Origin: Flagellimonas_A sp039592695 | Lineage (GTDB): Bacteria > Bacteroidota > Bacteroidia > Flavobacteriales > Flavobacteriaceae | Assembly (NCBI RefSeq): GCF_039592695.1 | Contig: NZ_JBBUTK010000003.1 | Coordinates: 310,001 to 374,000, forward strand | Reading direction: 5' to 3' | DNA: 64,000 nt | In this document: one piece after another, positions 34,731-43,732 of the stretch | Numbering within the stretch: position 1 is the stretch's first letter | Layout of the letters: every line of letters starts with the position of its first letter | Translations under genes and position numbers: made by a program | The notes under the pieces: model-generated | The model's input: only the letters and a program-made list of their open reading frames with translations | Database searches by the model: none | What the model was told of the DNA's origin: nothing

Positions 34731-35213
34731 GTGGCACTTCCCAATAAACAGAAAAACCATGTTACTGTACAGGAAGCCACCAAAAAACTGGAAAGCTACT
34801 GTGCCTATCAAGAACGCTGCCATCAAGAAGTGGTTCAAAAATTGAGGCAGATGCGCATGATACCCGAAGCCATTGACCATATCGTGACCCACCTCATCAA
34901 AGAAAATTACCTAAATGAAGAACGGTTTGCAAAAAGTTATGCAAGAGGAAAATTCACTGTTAAAAAATGGGGCAAAAACCGTATTGTCAATGAACTCAAA
35001 CGGCGTCAAATTTCTAGGTTCAACATCAAAAGTGCCCTAAAAGAAATCGATGGTGAAGAATACCTGAACACTTTTGACAAGCTTGCCGAAAAAAGACTCG
35101 CACAAATCAAGGAAACCCATCCTCAAAAACGAAAAAGAAAATTGGCCGATTATCTTCTATATCGGGGTTGGGAAAGTGAACTGGTGTATCAGAAAGTTAA
35201 AGAGCTGATATAA
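34731..35213 (+). CDS. recX: Regulatory protein RecX
   Basis: RecX modulates RecA filaments. The 160-aa protein has three tandem three-helix units typical of the family: ATKKLESYCAYQERCHQEVV, IVTHLIKENYLNEERFAKSY and ARGKFTVKKWGKNRIVNELK. It starts with GTG at 34731, six bases after the preceding stop; no in-frame ATG is available near the N-terminus. It is likely cotranscribed with the glycosidase-like gene. Confidence 0.92.
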   Translation: MALPNKQKNHVTVQEATKKLESYCAYQERCHQEVVQKLRQMRMIPEAIDHIVTHLIKENYLNEERFAKSYARGKFTVKKWGKNRIVNELKRRQISRFNIKSALKEIDGEEYLNTFDKLAEKRLAQIKETHPQKRKRKLADYLLYRGWESELVYQKVKELI

Positions 35214-35304
35214 CACTCCCCTTACTCCCCCCCCTCAAGGAAGGATTTCGTTTATTGTCCCCATGAGGGGACAGGAAAATGCCAAGCATTTTCCAGGGGT
35301 GTTT
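35214..35304. repeat. Dispersed repeat with nested hairpins after recX
   Basis: CACTCCCCTTACTCCCCCCC (35216-35235) matches the repeat at 26593. GTCCCCATGAGGGGAC and GGAAAATGC/GCATTTTCC are internal hairpins, and ACACTCCCC pairs with GGGGTGT followed by T. The element fills the space between the convergent recX and cupin genes and may terminate both. Confidence 0.65.
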
Positions 35305-36186
35305 TTACATTGACCCTTTAATGTTTATTATGTTTTGATGCGTTTTTTTGACCGCTTGTTCGTTCTTCCAATCAATCCATTGTTGGCCCTTGAGCCTTCG
35401 CATCACATTGTCATAGTACCGCATAAAGAAAATATTATACAATGCTTTCCCAAGATTTTTGGGCCTTCTAGCAATGGCTCGCAAACTCATTGAAAAACCC
35501 GGGGTAAGGTATTTCATGTGGTGCCAATACCCTTCGGGAATGTAGACCACGTTGCCATGTTCAAGATTTGTGATATACCCCTTGGCTTTTTTGAGGGCGG
35601 GCCATTTTTCAAAATCTGGGTCGGCAAAATCGATGTCCTCGCGCGTAATCAGCGAATGCGGAATCTTGTACAAAAATTTTGTTTCCGATTGTGGAAAAAG
35701 AATGCACTGCTTTTTTCCCGCAAAATGAAAATGAAAGATATTGGCCAAATCGATGTCGTAGTGCATAAACGTATGGCTGTTGCTGCCCCCGAAAAAAAGC
35801 ATGGGAAGGCCCTTCATCAGACGCAAACCAAAATCTGGATATTTAAAGTCTTTCTGAAGCACAGGAACTTCTTTGAGCACATTCCAAAGAAAAATTCGGT
35901 ATTTGGTCGGTTTGCTTTTTAGCAAATCGATATAGTCGGCCATTTTCATTTTGGCGTGAGGCTCATTGAACCCCTCATCATGTTTCACCGGGCGGTCATC
36001 ATAAAGCGGCACCTCTTTTTCACCGGCTACCCGCTTGATATAATCCAAGTTCCATTTGGTGTAGGCGGGCCAATCTTCGATAAAATTCTCAATGACCACA
36101 GGTTTTTGTGGTCTGAAATAATCACGGATAAACTCCCGTTTTGTAAGGGTTTTTACCCTCGGAATTTGCTGAACGTTAAGTTCCAA
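35305..36186 (-). CDS. Cupin-like (JmjC/Cupin_8) protein, candidate 2-oxoglutarate oxygenase
   Basis: The 293-aa protein has the Cupin_8 layout: KPVVIENFIEDWPAYTKWNL at the N-terminus, then FMHYDIDLANIFHFHFAGKK with the iron-binding HxD, and VVYIPEGYWHHMKYL with the distal His. Members include protein hydroxylases. No ATG is available; TTG at 36186 (MELNVQQIPRVKTL) is the best start. It lies 56 bases after bioB in the same direction, so it may be cotranscribed with biotin genes, although a functional link is not known. Confidence 0.85.
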   Translation of the reverse strand: MELNVQQIPRVKTLTKREFIRDYFRPQKPVVIENFIEDWPAYTKWNLDYIKRVAGEKEVPLYDDRPVKHDEGFNEPHAKMKMADYIDLLKSKPTKYRIFLWNVLKEVPVLQKDFKYPDFGLRLMKGLPMLFFGGSNSHTFMHYDIDLANIFHFHFAGKKQCILFPQSETKFLYKIPHSLITREDIDFADPDFEKWPALKKAKGYITNLEHGNVVYIPEGYWHHMKYLTPGFSMSLRAIARRPKNLGKALYNIFFMRYYDNVMRRLKGQQWIDWKNEQAVKKTHQNIINIKGSM

Positions 36187-36242
36187 AATCTGAGTGTTTC
36201 GAACTGGCTAATTTAAAAAACCGATCATAAATGAAGTAAATT

Positions 36243-37343
36243 CTATTCCCTGCGTACCAATTTTGAAGTTGCTTTGGCATTCTCGTTGCGCTCAATGGTA
36301 TGCCCTGGTCTTGACCACTTTGGTTTTTCTCCAAGGGGCTGAAGCTCAGAATCTACTTTTTCCACAGTTTTGGGTTGCGGATGTTTTTCAAAAGCTTTTT
36401 GCGGGTTCAACCCCAATTGCTTGAAGAGCTCCATATCTTCATTGACATCAGGGTTTGGGGTAGTCAGCAATTTATCGCCCGCAAAGATGGAGTTTGCCCC
36501 AGCAAAGAAACACAACGCCTGCCCTTCCCTGCTCATTTCAGTACGGCCCGCCGACAAGCGAACCTGGGTCTTTGGCATCACAATTCGTGTGGTGGCCACC
36601 ATACGTATCATCTCCCAAATTTCGACCGGTTTCTGTTCTTCCATGGGTGTACCCTCAACGGCTACCAACGCATTGATGGGCACGGATTCCGGCTGTGGAT
36701 TCAGTGTTGATAGTGCCACCAGCATACCTGCTCTATCTTCGGCTGATTCACCCATACCAATGATTCCCCCACTGCAAACGGTCACATTGGTCTTGCGAAC
36801 ATTTTCAATGGTCTGTAGACGGTCTTCGTAGCCACGGGTTGAAATGACCTCTTTGTAATACTCTTCAGAAGTATCCAAATTGTGGTTGTACGCATAAAGC
36901 CCGGCCTCAGCCAATCGTTTGGCTTGATTTTCGGTGACCATGCCTAAGGTGCAGCATACTTCCATGTCTAATTTATTGATGGTGCGCACCATTTCGAGCA
37001 CTTGATCAAATTCAGGTCCATCTTTAACGTTTCGCCAAGCGGCGCCCATACATACGCGTGAGCTACCCGAAGCCTTTGCGCGAAGTGCCTGTGCCTTGAC
37101 CTGCTGTACCGACATCAGATCATTGCCCTCGATATCGGTATGGTAGCGAGCGGCCTGCGGACAATAGCCGCAATCTTCTGGACACCCCCCAGTTTTGATG
37201 GAAAGCAGGGTGGAAACCTGCACCGTGTTCGGGTCGTGTTGCTGACGGTGCACGGTGGCTGCTTCGTAGAGCAGCTGCATCAAAGGTTTGTTATAGATCT
37301 CGAGTATTTCCTCTTTGGTCCAGTTGTGTTTTGTTTCGCCCAT
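36243..37343 (-). CDS. bioB: Biotin synthase
   Basis: BioB inserts sulfur into dethiobiotin using radical SAM chemistry. The 366-aa protein has the 4Fe-4S motif C-x3-C-x2-C (Cys54, Cys58, Cys61 in TGGCPEDCGYCPQ), GSSRVCMGAAWR, EVCCTLGMV and the biotin-specific YNHNLDTSEEYY, with the auxiliary-cluster arginine in VRLSAGR. The tail after about residue 330 (EKVDSELQPLGEKPKWSRPG) is polar and variable. It is in the bioA-ketosynthase-bioB unit. Confidence 0.98.
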   Translation of the reverse strand: MGETKHNWTKEEILEIYNKPLMQLLYEAATVHRQQHDPNTVQVSTLLSIKTGGCPEDCGYCPQAARYHTDIEGNDLMSVQQVKAQALRAKASGSSRVCMGAAWRNVKDGPEFDQVLEMVRTINKLDMEVCCTLGMVTENQAKRLAEAGLYAYNHNLDTSEEYYKEVISTRGYEDRLQTIENVRKTNVTVCSGGIIGMGESAEDRAGMLVALSTLNPQPESVPINALVAVEGTPMEEQKPVEIWEMIRMVATTRIVMPKTQVRLSAGRTEMSREGQALCFFAGANSIFAGDKLLTTPNPDVNEDMELFKQLGLNPQKAFEKHPQPKTVEKVDSELQPLGEKPKWSRPGHTIERNENAKATSKLVRRE

Positions 37344-37422
37344 GGGTCAAAAATAGGGATTTCGAAAAATCAAATACCAAAATACAAGCATCAAATTCCA
37401 AAAACAACAACATTGAAATTTT

Positions 37423-38685
37423 TCATTTGCTACTTGGTGCTTTCAGAAGGATGCTAACCGCGTTCCCACCAAACCCCACTGCATTAACCATTACATGTTT
37501 GATTTCTTTGGGATGGGATTGTTCAAAAAACGGGGTGAAAATAAATTCTTGGTGCTGTAGCATCAAAATGGCCATTTCGATACTTAGCATGCCAGAAGCC
37601 CCGAAAGTATGTCCGGTTTTCCATTTATTGGTCGTCAGTGCCGGATGCTTCTCTCCAAATACTTTTTTAATTGCATTAAATTCTGAACTGTCGCCTTTTA
37701 CCGTGCCGGGAGCATGCATGACAATGGCATCAACTTCGGCAACATCCAATCCATTTAAAGCCATTTTCATGGATTTTTGAAAACACTGCGCATCCGTCGA
37801 AATCGATACATTGTGCTGCAAAGGTTCGGTGGCATAGCCGATACCCACGATTTCTGCGAGGGAGTCGCCTTTCGGATTTTTTTCCAAACAGGCCATGGCC
37901 GCAGCTTCGCCCAAGACCATGGTGTTTTGTTTCTTTTTTAAGTCGAGTGCCCTACAAGGATAAGCATCGTTGAAGGAGGCTTCGACTGCGCTCAGCCTCA
38001 CATTGGAATCAGCGTAGATTTTCAAGGCCTGCATCTGGGCAATGGTAAAGGGGGTCAATGGCGCTTCGCTGCCCCCGACCAAAAACCTCTCGGTCATTCC
38101 GCTTTGAAGCCAAGCAATGGCGTTCAACAGAGCATGCAACGAAGTTGAACAGGTAACGCTATGTGAAATCTCGGGACCTTTTGACCCTAAATCGTGCGCT
38201 ACCCATGAAGAAATATTGCCCAAAGTGGTAGTGGGCGAAGCCAGTGTTGAGGTGGATTCAGTCTCCAAGAATTCTTGATGGAATTTTTCAAAAAGGGATG
38301 TTGCCCCGCGAGAAGAGCCGATATTGATTCCAAAGTTTGAATCATGGCCCCATCTTGCATTTTTAACAGTGGTTCTCGCCACATGGATGGCATATAGCAC
38401 CGAATCATCCAAATTTTTGTATTTGGCATCTGAACGGCAAAGTATCCCGATTTCTTCTTTGATTGCCCGAGGTAATGGGGCTGCCCAAACGGATTGTTTG
38501 CCAATTTGGGTTTTCGACAAAAAATGCTTCCCGCTTTGGTACGATTGCCAAACCTCTTCTTGGGAATTTCCCAATGCAGAAATAGAGGATAGCGCAGTGA
38601 TATGAATGGATTGTTTTAACGATCCCTCACTCAATTCCTCCCCATAGGGATGGGAAGCTTTTCTTTTTTGCGAATCCTGCATCAT
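37423..38685 (-). CDS. Beta-ketoacyl synthase (FabF-like) in the biotin operon
   Basis: The 420-aa protein has the condensing-enzyme triad: Cys in HSVTCSTSLHALLNAI, His in MHAPGTVKGDSSEFNAI, and His in KWKTGHTFGASGMLSIEMA. Its ATG overlaps the bioA stop as ATGA, so it is coupled to bioA and followed by bioB. Biotin operons need a way to make the pimeloyl precursor; no bioC or bioH is visible here, so this enzyme may act in pimeloyl chain assembly, which is inference. Residues near 235 (NVRLSAVEASF) are encoded by a dispersed palindromic repeat read in frame. Residues 9-24 may have a similar origin. Confidence 0.88.
   Translation of the reverse strand: MMQDSQKRKASHPYGEELSEGSLKQSIHITALSSISALGNSQEEVWQSYQSGKHFLSKTQIGKQSVWAAPLPRAIKEEIGILCRSDAKYKNLDDSVLYAIHVARTTVKNARWGHDSNFGINIGSSRGATSLFEKFHQEFLETESTSTLASPTTTLGNISSWVAHDLGSKGPEISHSVTCSTSLHALLNAIAWLQSGMTERFLVGGSEAPLTPFTIAQMQALKIYADSNVRLSAVEASFNDAYPCRALDLKKKQNTMVLGEAAAMACLEKNPKGDSLAEIVGIGYATEPLQHNVSISTDAQCFQKSMKMALNGLDVAEVDAIVMHAPGTVKGDSSEFNAIKKVFGEKHPALTTNKWKTGHTFGASGMLSIEMAILMLQHQEFIFTPFFEQSHPKEIKHVMVNAVGFGGNAVSILLKAPSSK
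37976..37999. repeat. Dispersed repeat read in frame within the ketosynthase gene
   Basis: GAGGCT and AGCCTC arms enclose TCGACTGCGCTC. The minus strand holds CTGAGCGCAGTCGAAG, identical over 16 bases to the intergenic repeat at 26544-26559. It encodes LSAVEAS. Confidence 0.7.
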
Positions 38686-39992
38686 GATTGCCAAGTTTCA
38701 ACCGCATCCAGTGCGGCTTCCATCACATCATAAACCTGTTGCAATTGTTCATTTGTGATGACATAAGGTGGCAGGGTGTATAGGGTATTTCCCAAAGGGC
38801 GGAGGTTCACGCCCCTATCCATAAAGAACGTGTACAATTTATCCCTAAAATTACCATAGCGGTCAGTTTCGACGGCCAAATCCACAGCCAAAATGACTCC
38901 CATAGTGCGTGCATTTTCGACAGCGGGATGGCCAGGAATCTTATCGATGAACTTTTCATGGGCTTTTGCAATGTACGACCTGCGTTCTGCAATTTGTTCG
39001 GAAGTCAACAAATCCAATCCCGCCAAGGCTGCGGCACAACCCACGGGATGTGCGCTATAGGTATGCGCATGAAAAAAGCCCCTGTGCACCTCATCACTCA
39101 AAAATGCGTTAAAAACCTGTTCGCTGGCAGAAGTGATGCTCAATGGAAACATGCCAGCGGTAAGCGCCTTGCTGAGACAGACCATATCAGGCTGTTGTTC
39201 AAGATGATCGGACGCAAAAATTTTTCCGGTCTTGCCAAACCCGGTCATAATCTCGTCGGCAATGCACAATACACCTGCCTTTTGGCAAATTGCCATCAAA
39301 GCATCCAATCCTTTTGCAGTATGGAATTTCATGCCAGCGGCCCCTTGCACCAAAGGTTCAAAAACAAAGGCTGCACAGGCATTTTCGTCAATAATGGCTT
39401 TGAGCTGCGAAAGTACGTCGGCCAAATTATCTTCTTGGGGAACAGGAATTCGCTTCACCTTCAGCAGAAAATCTTCAAAAGGGCCGTTGTAGACCGATAG
39501 CCCCGAAGCGCTCATGGCACCAAAAGTATCCCCGTGAAATCCGTCTTCAAAAGCAATGAGGGTGTCACGTTTTTCACCTTGGTTATGATGGTATTGCAGC
39601 GCCATTTTGATACCGGCCTCAATGGCCGTTGAGCCATTGTCGTTGAAAAAAATACGCCTTTGATTTGAGGGTAGAAGTGCCAATAAACGTTCGGCAAGTT
39701 CGATGGCAGGTTTGTGGGTAAATCCACTGAACATCACAAAATCAAGTTGCTGCATCTGTCGGGTCATGGCATCAACGATATGCCTGTTCGCATGGCCGTA
39801 CATGGCGGTGTACCATGAAGCGATTCCATCAATATAGGTGTTGCCTTTTTCATCAAAGAGCAATGCGCCCTCAGCCCTGACAATGCCCAAGGGCGGTGGG
39901 GCCGTTTTATGCTGTGTCAGTGGATGCCAAAGGTAGTTTTGGTCTCGTGCTGTCAATGATTTTGGTTGTGTTTCGCGCAACAAAATCGTCAA
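38682..39992 (-). CDS. bioA: Adenosylmethionine-8-amino-7-oxononanoate aminotransferase
   Basis: BioA converts KAPA to DAPA with SAM as amino donor. The 436-aa class-III aminotransferase has DQNYLWHPLTQHKTAPPPLG, DGIASWYTAMYGHANRHIVD, the PLP aspartate in CIADEIMTGFGKTGK and the Schiff-base lysine in CLSKALTAGMFPLS. No ATG fits; TTG at 39992 is the likely start. It heads the unit with the ketosynthase and bioB and is divergent from the glycosyltransferase gene, 44 bases away. Confidence 0.96.
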   Translation of the reverse strand: MTILLRETQPKSLTARDQNYLWHPLTQHKTAPPPLGIVRAEGALLFDEKGNTYIDGIASWYTAMYGHANRHIVDAMTRQMQQLDFVMFSGFTHKPAIELAERLLALLPSNQRRIFFNDNGSTAIEAGIKMALQYHHNQGEKRDTLIAFEDGFHGDTFGAMSASGLSVYNGPFEDFLLKVKRIPVPQEDNLADVLSQLKAIIDENACAAFVFEPLVQGAAGMKFHTAKGLDALMAICQKAGVLCIADEIMTGFGKTGKIFASDHLEQQPDMVCLSKALTAGMFPLSITSASEQVFNAFLSDEVHRGFFHAHTYSAHPVGCAAALAGLDLLTSEQIAERRSYIAKAHEKFIDKIPGHPAVENARTMGVILAVDLAVETDRYGNFRDKLYTFFMDRGVNLRPLGNTLYTLPPYVITNEQLQQVYDVMEAALDAVETWQS

Positions 39993-40036
39993 TTTATCTA
40001 TCTTGCAAAGATGGGGATTAAAACCAAAAAAACCTG

Positions 40037-41533
40037 ATGGCCCAAGTGCTTAAAAAAATCGCCGACTACCTTACCCCAAATTATCAGAAGCTGAAAACTA
40101 GTACGGTTTTCTTTTGGTTTTTTAGCTGCGCGTTATTTATTCGATTTCCTTTTTTTTTTAGGGATTATATTGACCGTGACGAGAGCACGTTCATCATTAT
40201 GGCACAATCATGGGTTGATGGCCATCTGCCCTACACCCAGCTATGGGATTTAAAACCCCCCATCATTTTTCTATTCTTTGCGATACTTATCAAGCTTTTT
40301 GGCAAGAGTTTTATCGCCATTCGTTTGGCAGGCACTTTGATGGTGGCCATCACTGCTATTTGTACCTATAAAATAGCAAACAGAACAACCTCGACAAAAG
40401 TTGCCTTTTGGGTGGGAATCTTCACCGTCATATTTCAATCGCTTTTCGGAAGCCTGCAGGGGGTGATGTCAGAACACATCTGTATTACGTTCTTCATGGT
40501 GGGGCTGTACACCTTTCTGTTTAAACCGCAATGGTATTTTGTGTTGCTTTCAGGAGTATTCTTTGGTTTATCACTGATGTCAAAACTCAACGTTGCCTAT
40601 CCGATTTTCTTTTTGGTCATCTATTTGACTTGGGAGGCATTCCGTCAGAAAAGACTACCTGCTGCCATTCAAAAGCTGTTTTGGTTGGGCTTTGGCATTT
40701 TAATCGTGATAACGATGACCGCTCTGCCGTATTATCTGTCTGGCGAAACAATGTTGTGGTGGCAATCGGTTTTTATGGCACCCATGGCGTACTCGAGTTC
40801 AAAGCCTGCAACAATCATTAAAGTGGTCCTCTTCTTCTTGCTGTTTTCAGTTTGGGTGTTATTCTCATTCAAAAAGGGATGGTTGGATTTCAAAAAAAGG
40901 GAAGCAAAAATACTTGTTGTGATTTCCTTCGGAATCGTTTTTTCATTTCTTCAAACAGGCAAAATCAATGGGCATTATTTGATTTTGATTTATCCCCCAT
41001 TGTTGCTTTTGATAGAATTGTCGGTTTCAAAAATCGGCTGGCTGAAAAAGCTGAATCGGCCATCAATCCTACTGATTGTTTTTCTTTTGCTTCCTATGGA
41101 AGCGTATCTGGAATATTACAATATCATCAAGAATAAGGTGCAAAATGATACGTTTTTTAATGGGGAAGGTATCAATGTTCCAAAATATATTATTGGCAAT
41201 CAAATAGATACAAAAAATATTCTTTTCTTCGAATATCACATCGGATATTGGCTTTTGAACGAAGAACCACCTACCAAAGCAGCGACCCACCCGAGTACCA
41301 TTTTAAGGGAATCGATGTTTCCCTACATGCAGAATCCGCGAAAAACAAGCATGGAAGAATTGCGCTATTTAATGGAAAAAGTACGGCCCCCAATCGTGGT
41401 TACCCGAAGAAACCGGAGGGTCTTTGACAAAAAAATGGAAGAAGCCAACGCCTATATCAATGCATACCTTGAAGAAAACTACCAAAAACTAGATTCAGTG
41501 GACGCAGCCTTGATTCATCAGAGATTAGAATGA
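40037..41533 (+). CDS. GT-C fold membrane glycosyltransferase (family 39 type)
   Basis: The 498-aa protein has about ten transmembrane helices and the GT-C acidic motif in the first periplasmic loop (FRDYIDRDESTFIIMAQSWV) followed by LPYTQLWDLKPPIIFLFFAI. Family-39-type enzymes move sugars from polyprenyl phosphate carriers to lipids or proteins in the periplasm. The acceptor is unknown. It is transcribed against both flanking biotin units, overlapping the bioD 3' end by nine bases. Confidence 0.85.
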   Translation: MAQVLKKIADYLTPNYQKLKTSTVFFWFFSCALFIRFPFFFRDYIDRDESTFIIMAQSWVDGHLPYTQLWDLKPPIIFLFFAILIKLFGKSFIAIRLAGTLMVAITAICTYKIANRTTSTKVAFWVGIFTVIFQSLFGSLQGVMSEHICITFFMVGLYTFLFKPQWYFVLLSGVFFGLSLMSKLNVAYPIFFLVIYLTWEAFRQKRLPAAIQKLFWLGFGILIVITMTALPYYLSGETMLWWQSVFMAPMAYSSSKPATIIKVVLFFLLFSVWVLFSFKKGWLDFKKREAKILVVISFGIVFSFLQTGKINGHYLILIYPPLLLLIELSVSKIGWLKKLNRPSILLIVFLLLPMEAYLEYYNIIKNKVQNDTFFNGEGINVPKYIIGNQIDTKNILFFEYHIGYWLLNEEPPTKAATHPSTILRESMFPYMQNPRKTSMEELRYLMEKVRPPIVVTRRNRRVFDKKMEEANAYINAYLEENYQKLDSVDAALIHQRLE

Positions 41534-42139
41534 TGTCAATGCAGATTGAAACCGTTCCGCATATTTTTTGATGGTTTTTTTATTGAATGCTTTCTCTTCT
41601 TCAATCCTTCCCAAAAAAACCGCTTTTGTTTTTGAAAGAATGATACTTTCTGTCGTCGGATGCTCATTGCCACTGAAAATGATGCCCACTTTAAAACCTT
41701 TTGCTTCGAGGATATTGATGGTAAGCAATGAATGGTTGATACTGCCCAGATAATGGCGGGAAACGACCACTACCTTATAATCAGACTGGATCAAATCAAG
41801 AATGGTATCAGTATCGTTTAGCGGCACCAAAAGTCCGCCCGCCCCTTCAATGACCAAGTGGTTATCGGTCACAGGTTCGTTGATTGCATCCAAACTGATG
41901 TTGACCCCGTCGATATCAGCCGCCGCATGAGGACTCATCGGGGTGTTCAAGGCATAGCTGTTGGAATGGATTTTGGTCGTTGTGTTTGAAACAAGGTTTT
42001 TCACCTTGTGACTGTCCGAATCATCTAAATCACCTGCTTGAACCGGTTTCCAATAGTCAGCTTCCAATGCTTCAACTAAAATCGCGGAAGCAATCGTTTT
42101 TCCTACCTCGGTGGATATGCCCGTGACAAATACTTTCAT
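41525..42139 (-). CDS. bioD: Dethiobiotin synthetase
   Basis: BioD closes the ureido ring of DAPA using CO2 and ATP. The 204-aa protein has the P-loop TGISTEVGKTIASAIL, the substrate lysine in YWKPVQAGD, MSPHAAA and VIEGAGGLLVPL. It is last in the bioF-DUF2007-bioD unit, overlapping the preceding gene by four bases. Confidence 0.97.
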   Translation of the reverse strand: MKVFVTGISTEVGKTIASAILVEALEADYWKPVQAGDLDDSDSHKVKNLVSNTTTKIHSNSYALNTPMSPHAAADIDGVNISLDAINEPVTDNHLVIEGAGGLLVPLNDTDTILDLIQSDYKVVVVSRHYLGSINHSLLTINILEAKGFKVGIIFSGNEHPTTESIILSKTKAVFLGRIEEEKAFNKKTIKKYAERFQSALTSF

Positions 42140-42522
42140 GAGGCAGCTCTTCTGATAATATTACAGTTTAGACAGCGGTATTTTTTTGGCTCAAAAAAGG
42201 GGAAGAGTTTGTACAACAAAGTTTTTCGGGCATAATATACCTCTGATCTTTGTTTTTTACAGTTGGGGCAGGTCACCAGATTACCAGATTCATCAACGGC
42301 ATACACTCGGAGTTCATCGTAAATTTTTCGAGCCTCCTCTTCATCTTGTTTCAGTACCTGAAGTTTGATGCCACCCAGTGCATTGCTGGCAAAGGGTTCA
42401 ACGCTCACCGTATTCTCATCTTTCAAGTGCACCTGAATACCTTCAGATTCTAACTTTCCCTTGATGACCTGTACATCGGCCAAAAATTCAAAACTGCCCA
42501 AGGTAATCCACTCGTTCTTCAT
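42136..42522 (-). CDS. DUF2007 protein with C-terminal zinc ribbon
   Basis: The 128-aa protein has an N-terminal DUF2007 ferredoxin-like domain (WITLGSFEFLADVQVIKGKL, then ESEGIQVHLKDENT) and a C-terminal pair of CxxC motifs (CPNCKKQR and CLNCNIIRR), which probably bind zinc. DUF2007 proteins are sometimes called putative signal transducers, without proof. It overlaps bioF by four bases and bioD by four bases, so it is firmly inside the biotin unit; its role there is unknown. Confidence 0.85.
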   Translation of the reverse strand: MKNEWITLGSFEFLADVQVIKGKLESEGIQVHLKDENTVSVEPFASNALGGIKLQVLKQDEEEARKIYDELRVYAVDESGNLVTCPNCKKQRSEVYYARKTLLYKLFPFFEPKKYRCLNCNIIRRAAS

Positions 42523-43694
42523 TTCAAATGCCCTTTAACCAAATTCAAAACTTTTTTTATTTCATGTTCTGTGTTGAAAGCATGTAGGCAAAATCGCAGC
42601 CGTTCTTTTCCTTTTGGCACTGTTGGTGAAAAAATGGGTCGCACATCAAAACCTTCTTCTTTCAGTTCTTTTGAAAGTTGTTTCGCTTTTTGATTTCCAT
42701 CGACAAAGCAAATTTGAATGGCCGAATCGGATAATCCAAAATAGGTATTTAGCCCCAAATTTTTAACAGTGTCCACAAAAAAATGAATGTTGCTTTTTAG
42801 GGTATCGATTTTTTCCTTTCCGATGCTCTTTTGAAGTACTTCATACGCTGCCAAGATAGACGCTGCGGTATGGGGTGGCAAGGCCGTGGTATAGATAAAA
42901 CTGCGTGCAAAATTGATAAGGTATGATTTCATTTTCTCACTGCCCAACCATGCCGCACCATGGCAGCCCATGGCTTTGCCAAAAGTCACAAGTCTGGCAA
43001 AGACTTTCTTTTCTAGGCCAAACTCATTGATCAAGCCTTTTCCCTCGCCAAAGATTCCAGTGGCATGGGCTTCATCGACCACCAATCGAAAGCCGTGTTC
43101 AGAACAAAAAATTGCCAGTGATTCTAGGTCAGGCACATCTCCATCCATCGAAAAAACAGATTCCGTGATAACATAAATTTCTACACTGCTGTCTATATTT
43201 CGACCCTGCCTGCCGGTAGGCGAGATGCGCTCAATATGACAGCGTAAATCCTCCAAATCGTTATGCTTGAATTTATAGGCCTTGGCATGGCTCATTTGGA
43301 TGCCGTCGCGGATGCTGGCATGCACCAATTCATCGTAAAAAATAAAGTTGCCCCGTTGCGGAACACTCGAAAAAAAGCCGATGTTGGCATCGTAACCCGA
43401 ATTGAACACCAAGGCCGCTTCGACTTCGTGAAATTTAGCAATGGATTCTTCCAATGTTCCCAACAATGGATAACTCCCCGAAAGCAATCGAGAGCCCGTG
43501 GCACCATTTTTAGGATGGTTCATTTGGGAAAGCTGCTTTAAAGCAATGTTTTCAATTTCCGAATTTCGGGCAAAGCCCAGATAATCGTTGGAAGAAAAAT
43601 CCACCAGACCCTCATCATAAGAAAGCTTTCTAAGCGCATCTTCATCCGCTCTTTTTTGAAGTTTTGTTTCCAATTTTTTTGGGAAATCGGGCAT
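42519..43694 (-). CDS. bioF: 8-amino-7-oxononanoate synthase
   Basis: BioF condenses pimeloyl thioester with alanine to give KAPA. The 391-aa PLP enzyme has DFSSNDYLGFARN, GSRLLSGSYPLLGTLE, VVDEAHATGIFGEGKG and the PLP lysine in VTFGKAMGCHGAAW. Between FKHNDLEDLRCHI and EIYVITESVFSMDGD there is an extra segment, RISPTGRQGRNIDSS, longer than in typical homologues. It coincides with a palindromic repeat at 43199-43221, so it looks like an in-frame repeat insertion in a surface loop. The gene heads the bioF-DUF2007-bioD unit. Confidence 0.97.
   Translation of the reverse strand: MPDFPKKLETKLQKRADEDALRKLSYDEGLVDFSSNDYLGFARNSEIENIALKQLSQMNHPKNGATGSRLLSGSYPLLGTLEESIAKFHEVEAALVFNSGYDANIGFFSSVPQRGNFIFYDELVHASIRDGIQMSHAKAYKFKHNDLEDLRCHIERISPTGRQGRNIDSSVEIYVITESVFSMDGDVPDLESLAIFCSEHGFRLVVDEAHATGIFGEGKGLINEFGLEKKVFARLVTFGKAMGCHGAAWLGSEKMKSYLINFARSFIYTTALPPHTAASILAAYEVLQKSIGKEKIDTLKSNIHFFVDTVKNLGLNTYFGLSDSAIQICFVDGNQKAKQLSKELKEEGFDVRPIFSPTVPKGKERLRFCLHAFNTEHEIKKVLNLVKGHLK
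43199..43221. repeat. Palindromic repeat read in frame within bioF
   Basis: GCCTGCCGGTAGGC (43208-43221) is a near-palindrome of the CCTGCCTACCGGCAGG type often found between flavobacterial genes. Here it encodes part of SPTGRQGR in bioF. Confidence 0.6.
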
Positions 43695-43732
43695 GGACCA
43701 AAAGTACTATCTTTATTGAAATACCATCCTAT

